Source of the DNA: JAGLOK01 sp963677605
GTDB taxonomy: Bacteria > Bacillota > Clostridia > Christensenellales > UMGS416
Assembly: GCA_963677605.2 (NCBI GenBank)
Contig: CAXXDX010000006.1
Coordinates: 186,001-250,000, forward strand
Direction of reading: 5' to 3'
DNA: 64,000 bases
In this document: positions 61,027 through 64,000 of the stretch, piece after piece
Numbering within the stretch: the first letter of the stretch is position 1
Layout of the letters: each line of letters starts with the position of its first letter
Translations under genes and position numbers: made by a program
Notes under the pieces: generated by a model
What the model was told of the DNA's origin: nothing
The model's input: only the letters and a program-made list of their open reading frames with translations
The model's database searches: none

Positions 61027-61124
61027 GGACAATTTGGTTTTGGGTAAATAAAATATGAATTCGTGGTGGTGAAATCTGTAAAATTATCCTATAATTAAAG
61101 CATTAAACTATAGGGGAAGATGTT

Positions 61125-61805
61125 ATGAAAAAGCTAAATTTTGGAGTTATTCTGACTTTGCTTGGAATCATATGCCTTACAACAGCAGGAGCATTGCTTT
61201 TTAGAGACTCAAATCCTAAAACACAACAATCTTTAGAAACTCAAAGCGTATCAGTGAAGGAAGAACTTATAACACAAGAAGTAACTTCTACTCCTACAGA
61301 TTCTCCAACGTCCTCTCCTACAGTAGAGCCAACTGCTACTCCTTACCATTTCCCTTCGATAGATGATTTAAGCAGGAGTAGAGAAGATTATATATATATT
61401 ATAAATTTTATGTTGTCATCAGGTGAAGAAAAGTTTAATGATTCGTTTTTAAACTCAGCAGGCGGAGTTACATATCTCCGTTCAGATGGCAGCGCAATAG
61501 CATTTATGGAAAATGATAACGGTAAAATTACAAAGTTCTCTTACTATACCGATTTATCTGAAACAGCTTCAGCAGACACTGAACTTACCTTTGAGGAAGC
61601 TGAAATAATATCAATAATGTTAAACTGTGCATATGGATCTTCTGCATTTGACAATGAAGAAATCTATAACTATTTAGATGAAATATTAAATCATGATTTT
61701 GATGAAATAAAACTAGGCATTACATTAGAATACGGGGATTGCACATGTGTTTTCGATAACATGGTATTAAGAGGACAGAACTTTGCTATTACCTATAAGG
61801 AATAG
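61125..61805 (+). CDS. Membrane-anchored accessory protein with TP-rich linker
   Basis: This 226-residue protein has an N-terminal membrane helix (residues 7-27, no lipobox), a Ser/Thr/Pro linker (about 50-76, ending SPTVEPTATPY), and a globular extracellular domain. The linker resembles that of host lipoprotein copies 2 and 3 (PTATPF). AGGGGAAG precedes the ATG. As a rightward gene beside cI it may be expressed in the lysogen. Function unknown. Confidence 0.75.
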   Translation: MKKLNFGVILTLLGIICLTTAGALLFRDSNPKTQQSLETQSVSVKEELITQEVTSTPTDSPTSSPTVEPTATPYHFPSIDDLSRSREDYIYIINFMLSSGEEKFNDSFLNSAGGVTYLRSDGSAIAFMENDNGKITKFSYYTDLSETASADTELTFEEAEIISIMLNCAYGSSAFDNEEIYNYLDEILNHDFDEIKLGITLEYGDCTCVFDNMVLRGQNFAITYKE

Positions 61806-61817
61806 AATATCCTTACA

Positions 61818-61846
61818 TTGACTAGAACAAGCGTTCGTGCTATATT
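61818..61846 (+). promoter_or_regulatory. SOS-type promoter with LexA-like box
   Basis: TTGACT (61818-61823), 17 bp, TATATT (61841-61846). The spacer contains GAACAAGCGTTCG (61825-61837), a GAAC-N4-GTTC palindrome. LexA bound here would block the promoter. Confidence 0.75.
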
Positions 61847-61877
61847 CTCTCTGGGTGAAGAAACAGAGGGAAAGAAT

Positions 61878-62132
61878 ATGAATAAACCTGTAGAGGTTAT
61901 AGCACATTTTGACACACAAGGTAAGCTTGTTCCATATCGATTAAAATATGAAGATGCAAAGCAGATGGTTCACATTATCCGGGTGGATAGAGTAACCAAA
62001 GAAAAGGCAACCAGATACAACGGCAATCCGATGCGTATTTTTACTTGCCGGATTACTGACAATAATAAAACAAAAATTGTGACATTGTTTTATGAAGTCG
62101 ATAAATGTATGTGGTACATGGGGATGAATTGA
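61878..62132 (+). CDS. Small protein of the SOS-linked type
   Basis: This 84-residue protein starts MNKPVEVIAHFDTQGKLVPY and has EKATRYNGNPMRIFTCRI and FYEVDKCMWYMGMN, features I associate with small proteins near UV-damage genes in Clostridia. ATG at 61878 follows GAGGGAAAG; the longer ORF would include the promoter and is rejected. The LexA-like box upstream supports DNA-damage control. Confidence 0.7.
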   Translation: MNKPVEVIAHFDTQGKLVPYRLKYEDAKQMVHIIRVDRVTKEKATRYNGNPMRIFTCRITDNNKTKIVTLFYEVDKCMWYMGMN

Positions 62133-62143
62133 AGGAGATATTA

Positions 62144-62686
62144 ATGAATAGTGAATTATTAATAGCAATTGTAGGTGTTGGCGGAACATTGCTCGGTGTT
62201 GTTCTTGGCTGGCTTCTTCAAAAGCTTAGTAACTATAAAGGAGTTAAGTTAGATATTACTTTAGAAAAATTCAATATTGGTAAAGGTACTGGATATGGTA
62301 CTGTCAATGAATCACCAACGCCCCCAGAAGATATTTTTTTTAGACTTAGATTGCTTTTTTTTAATCCTTCAGATATTGGTAAGGTAGTAAATAATCCACG
62401 AATAGTTTTCTACAAGAATTTAAAAAAGAAAGCACAGTTTAATTATAGTTTTTCCAGGGGCGAAAAATATTATGATTACCTAAACCTATTGCCAAATCAG
62501 ATAGATCATTATTATATTAATAGCATTAAAAATATCAGTGAAAATAATAAAATTAATAATTTGCAGGACTCAAACAAAGTAATGTTAATTTATGATGATG
62601 GCAAAAAAACATTAGGTAAAAAGAAAAAACTCATTGCTAGATTTAAAACACTTGAAGAACTGTGCAAAATGAGTAAGAACAAATAA
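62144..62686 (+). CDS. Membrane-anchored accessory protein, 180 residues
   Basis: Starts MNSELLIAIVGVGGTLLGVV, one N-terminal helix, then a soluble domain with LRLLFFNPSDIGKVVNNPRI and a basic C-terminus (KTLGKKKKLIARFKTLEELC). GAAGGAGAT precedes the ATG at 62144. It follows the SOS-type gene by 11 bp and may be in the same transcript. Possibly a superinfection exclusion protein, but not recognised. Confidence 0.65.
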   Translation: MNSELLIAIVGVGGTLLGVVLGWLLQKLSNYKGVKLDITLEKFNIGKGTGYGTVNESPTPPEDIFFRLRLLFFNPSDIGKVVNNPRIVFYKNLKKKAQFNYSFSRGEKYYDYLNLLPNQIDHYYINSIKNISENNKINNLQDSNKVMLIYDDGKKTLGKKKKLIARFKTLEELCKMSKNK

Positions 62687-62700
62687 TTACAGGTGTCCCC

Positions 62701-63738
62701 ATGACAAAACAAATGAAAAGACCAAACAACGCAGGAAGCGTTTATAAGCTGTCAGGAAAGCGCAGAAAGCCGTGGGCTGCTGCTGTTACGCTTGGTTATG
62801 ATGATGATGGCAAAAGGAAGTACAAGACCACTACACATGCCACGAAAGCTGATGCACTTAAAGCTCTGGCTTTGTTTTCAGATAATATGACTGATCGCCC
62901 AAATATAAAGCTCAAAGAACTGTACGATGAGTGGTCGGAAAAACACTTTCAGCGCGTAACAAAAAAGACAGAGGAAGATTATGAGTATGCTTATTCAAAA
63001 ATATCTATTCTTAACAATAAGAAATTTTCAGATTTAAGAACCAAACACTTTCAAACAATTATTGATAACATGCATCTGTCCTACTCTGCACACCATAAAG
63101 TAAAAACGCTTGTTAACCTTCTATATAAATATGCAGAAGAAAACGACATAGTAAATAAAAACTATGGAAGCTTTATCAAAATTCCAAAGTCACATAAAAA
63201 AGAGAAAGAAAGATTTTCAGAAGAAGATATCAAGAAGCTTAAGAAACATTCATATGAGCATAATGTCATGCTTATCCTATGCATGATATTTACAGGCTTC
63301 AGACCTACAGCATTCTTCTCACTCACGAAAGAATCATATAATGAGAAATATAATATTTTAATTGGAGGAATAAAAACAGAAGCCGGGATAAACCGGGTTG
63401 TTCCTATCAATTCAAACATTCAGTATTATATAGATTATTTTTTGTCACTCAATGGAGAAACTCTTTTCTGTCGTAAAGATGGAAAAGCATACACCAATCT
63501 TAGAAACTTCAGAGAAAGAGAATACAAACCTGCTCTTGAGCTATGCAAAGTGAGATACCTTCCACCAATGCGCACAAGACATACATTCAGTTCTCTGATG
63601 GTAAAATACAACGTGAAAAAATTGGCACACACAAAGATGATGGGACATACTAAATATTCTATGTCTGCAGACGTTTACTCTCATATCGATGCAGCAGACT
63701 TGAATAAAGAAATTGAAAAAATACCGGATATTCGTTAG
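62701..63738 (+). CDS. int: Tyrosine-type phage integrase
   Basis: The 345-residue integrase has an N-terminal arm-binding domain (NAGSVYKLSGKRRKPWAAAV), core-binding domain (LKELYDEWSEKHFQRVTKKT), and catalytic R201 in TGFRPTAFFSL, R293-H294 in RTRHTFSS, H-containing MMGHTKYS, and nucleophile Y326 in DVYSHI. The usual His of HxxR (box II) is replaced by Met-Arg (PPMRTRH). It lies 97 bp from attR. Confidence 0.95.
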   Translation: MTKQMKRPNNAGSVYKLSGKRRKPWAAAVTLGYDDDGKRKYKTTTHATKADALKALALFSDNMTDRPNIKLKELYDEWSEKHFQRVTKKTEEDYEYAYSKISILNNKKFSDLRTKHFQTIIDNMHLSYSAHHKVKTLVNLLYKYAEENDIVNKNYGSFIKIPKSHKKEKERFSEEDIKKLKKHSYEHNVMLILCMIFTGFRPTAFFSLTKESYNEKYNILIGGIKTEAGINRVVPINSNIQYYIDYFLSLNGETLFCRKDGKAYTNLRNFREREYKPALELCKVRYLPPMRTRHTFSSLMVKYNVKKLAHTKMMGHTKYSMSADVYSHIDAADLNKEIEKIPDIR

Positions 63739-63834
63739 TAATGTGTTAGTAACCCGATTTATTTTAAGATGACACTTTTGTTCTTATACCCCACTGTTTA
63801 CTTACTTTGCCTCTTATAGCTATGGTCAATTTAA
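63739..63834. other. Putative integrase arm-type repeats near both ends
   Basis: TTAGTAATGTGTTAGTAAC at about 63736-63754 matches TTAGTATTGTGTTAGTAAC at about 22974-22992 in the same orientation (18 of 19). CCCCACTGTTTAC near 63790 also pairs with CCCCACTAAACAG near 22918. These may be arm sites for integrase. Confidence 0.5.
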
Positions 63835-63882
63835 TGACTCTTAATCAGGGTGTCCGGGGTTCGAATCCCCGAAGATCCACCA
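63835..63882. other. attR core (48-bp direct repeat)
   Basis: Exact copy of the 3' 48 bp of tRNA-Lys (22863-22910), lacking the 5' half of the tRNA; marks the right prophage boundary. Confidence 0.97.
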
Positions 63883-63890
63883 TAACAGAA

Positions 63891-63917
63891 AGTCTGTCTT
63901 TTAGACAGGCTTTTTTT
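63891..63917 (+). terminator. Original host tRNA-Lys terminator, displaced beyond attR
   Basis: GTCTGTCT-ttt-AGACAGGC (one G-U) with seven Ts, 9 bp after attR. Before integration it would have directly followed the tRNA. Confidence 0.85.
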
Positions 63918-64000
63918 ATACTGAGGGGATGAGAACTTGTCAAGTGTTTCTATATGAAACACGGAGCTGAGCGCAACAGCGCGAAGACGAATCCCCGAAG
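63918..64000. other. Host flank with partial second att-like copy at window edge
   Basis: No gene is visible. The last 13 bp (63988-64000, CGAATCCCCGAAG) equal part of the tRNA 3' end and run into the window edge, so the match may continue. Confidence 0.5.

Larger units (their letters stand above)
22863..63882. mobile_element. Temperate siphovirus-type prophage in tRNA-Lys
   Basis: A 41.0-kb element is bounded by 48-bp att repeats. It contains integrase, CI/Cro-like regulators, early genes, SSB, HNH, small and large terminase, portal, ClpP-like protease, HK97-type capsid, head-tail connectors, tail tube, frameshifted tail chaperones, tape measure, tail fibre-like proteins, holin and endolysin. 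No structural gene appears broken, so it may be inducible. About 90 % of it is transcribed leftward; only cI, four accessory genes and int run rightward. Confidence 0.97.

Noticed and set aside
61818..61877. Upstream start of the SOS-type small protein
   Set aside because: This part contains the promoter and LexA-like box; the ATG at 61878 has the ribosome site.
22863..63882. CRISPR array or defence island in the prophage
   Set aside because: No regularly spaced direct repeats were seen; the accessory genes do not match known defence systems beyond the orphan methyltransferase.

Overview
The window is chromosomal DNA of an anaerobic Gram-positive bacterium of the Clostridia type (Bacillota). 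Evidence is the moderate to low GC, strong GGAGG ribosome sites, consensus sigma-A promoters, a V/A-type ATPase operon in place of an F-type one, several lipoproteins, and a PatB/MalY aminotransferase. Genus cannot be fixed from the sequence. It consists of about 22.8 kb of host chromosome, a complete-looking 41-kb prophage (22863-63882) integrated in a tRNA-Lys gene, and 118 bp of host DNA beyond it.

Host part. Positions 1-5371 (minus strand) hold most of a V/A-type ATPase operon (peripheral stalk subunit, I, K, E, C, F, start of A); its proteolipid carries the full set of Na+ ligands known from Enterococcus hirae NtpK. Next come rpiB-upp (sugar phosphate and uracil salvage), four tandem paralogous lipoproteins with PepSY-like repeats (7033-10840), and patB. 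A decayed copy of the patB 3' end lies inside the lipoprotein array and records how it was duplicated. Then follow a PHP-family phosphoesterase, a TetR-controlled hydrolase/membrane protein/flavodoxin group, an M28 peptidase, a short-chain dehydrogenase, a histidine kinase fused to a solute-binding domain, an esterase-like hydrolase, a GH4-type protein that lacks the usual metal ligands, and a divergent AraC regulator.

Prophage part. It is a siphovirus-type, HK97-fold temperate phage. Read from its right end, integrase, four rightward accessory genes and a short CI-like repressor occupy 60468-63738. A leftward early region (HTH regulators, DUF2303-like, NinB-like, DUF4373, DNA methyltransferase, PcfK/PcfJ-like pair, DUF3102, SSB, many tiny proteins, a dockerin-domain protein, a sigma-like late regulator) runs from 60327 to about 43.9 kb. 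It is followed by HNH, terminases, portal, ClpP-like protease, HK97 capsid, head-tail and tail genes (including a programmed -1 frameshift in the tail chaperone pair), a tape measure, tail and receptor proteins, holins, endolysin and tiny membrane peptides next to attL. The regenerated tRNA-Lys(CTT) sits at attL; the host's original tRNA terminator is left beyond attR.

The most unusual parts are: (1) a 785-bp non-coding stretch (57145-57929) with two nearly identical 44-nt CCA-ended tRNA-like minihelices, each preceded by its own perfect hairpin, plus a tRNA-Leu-like element that has lost its anticodon stem; (2) an immunity switch in which the CI-like repressor has no cleavage domain and a leftward promoter carrying both a CI-type operator and a LexA-like box would express a 42-codon ORF antisense to the cI 3' end; (3) a second LexA-like box inside the promoter of an accessory gene; (4) a tiny hydrophobic toxin-like peptide under a perfect consensus promoter near attL; and (5) a secreted dockerin protein encoded by a phage.
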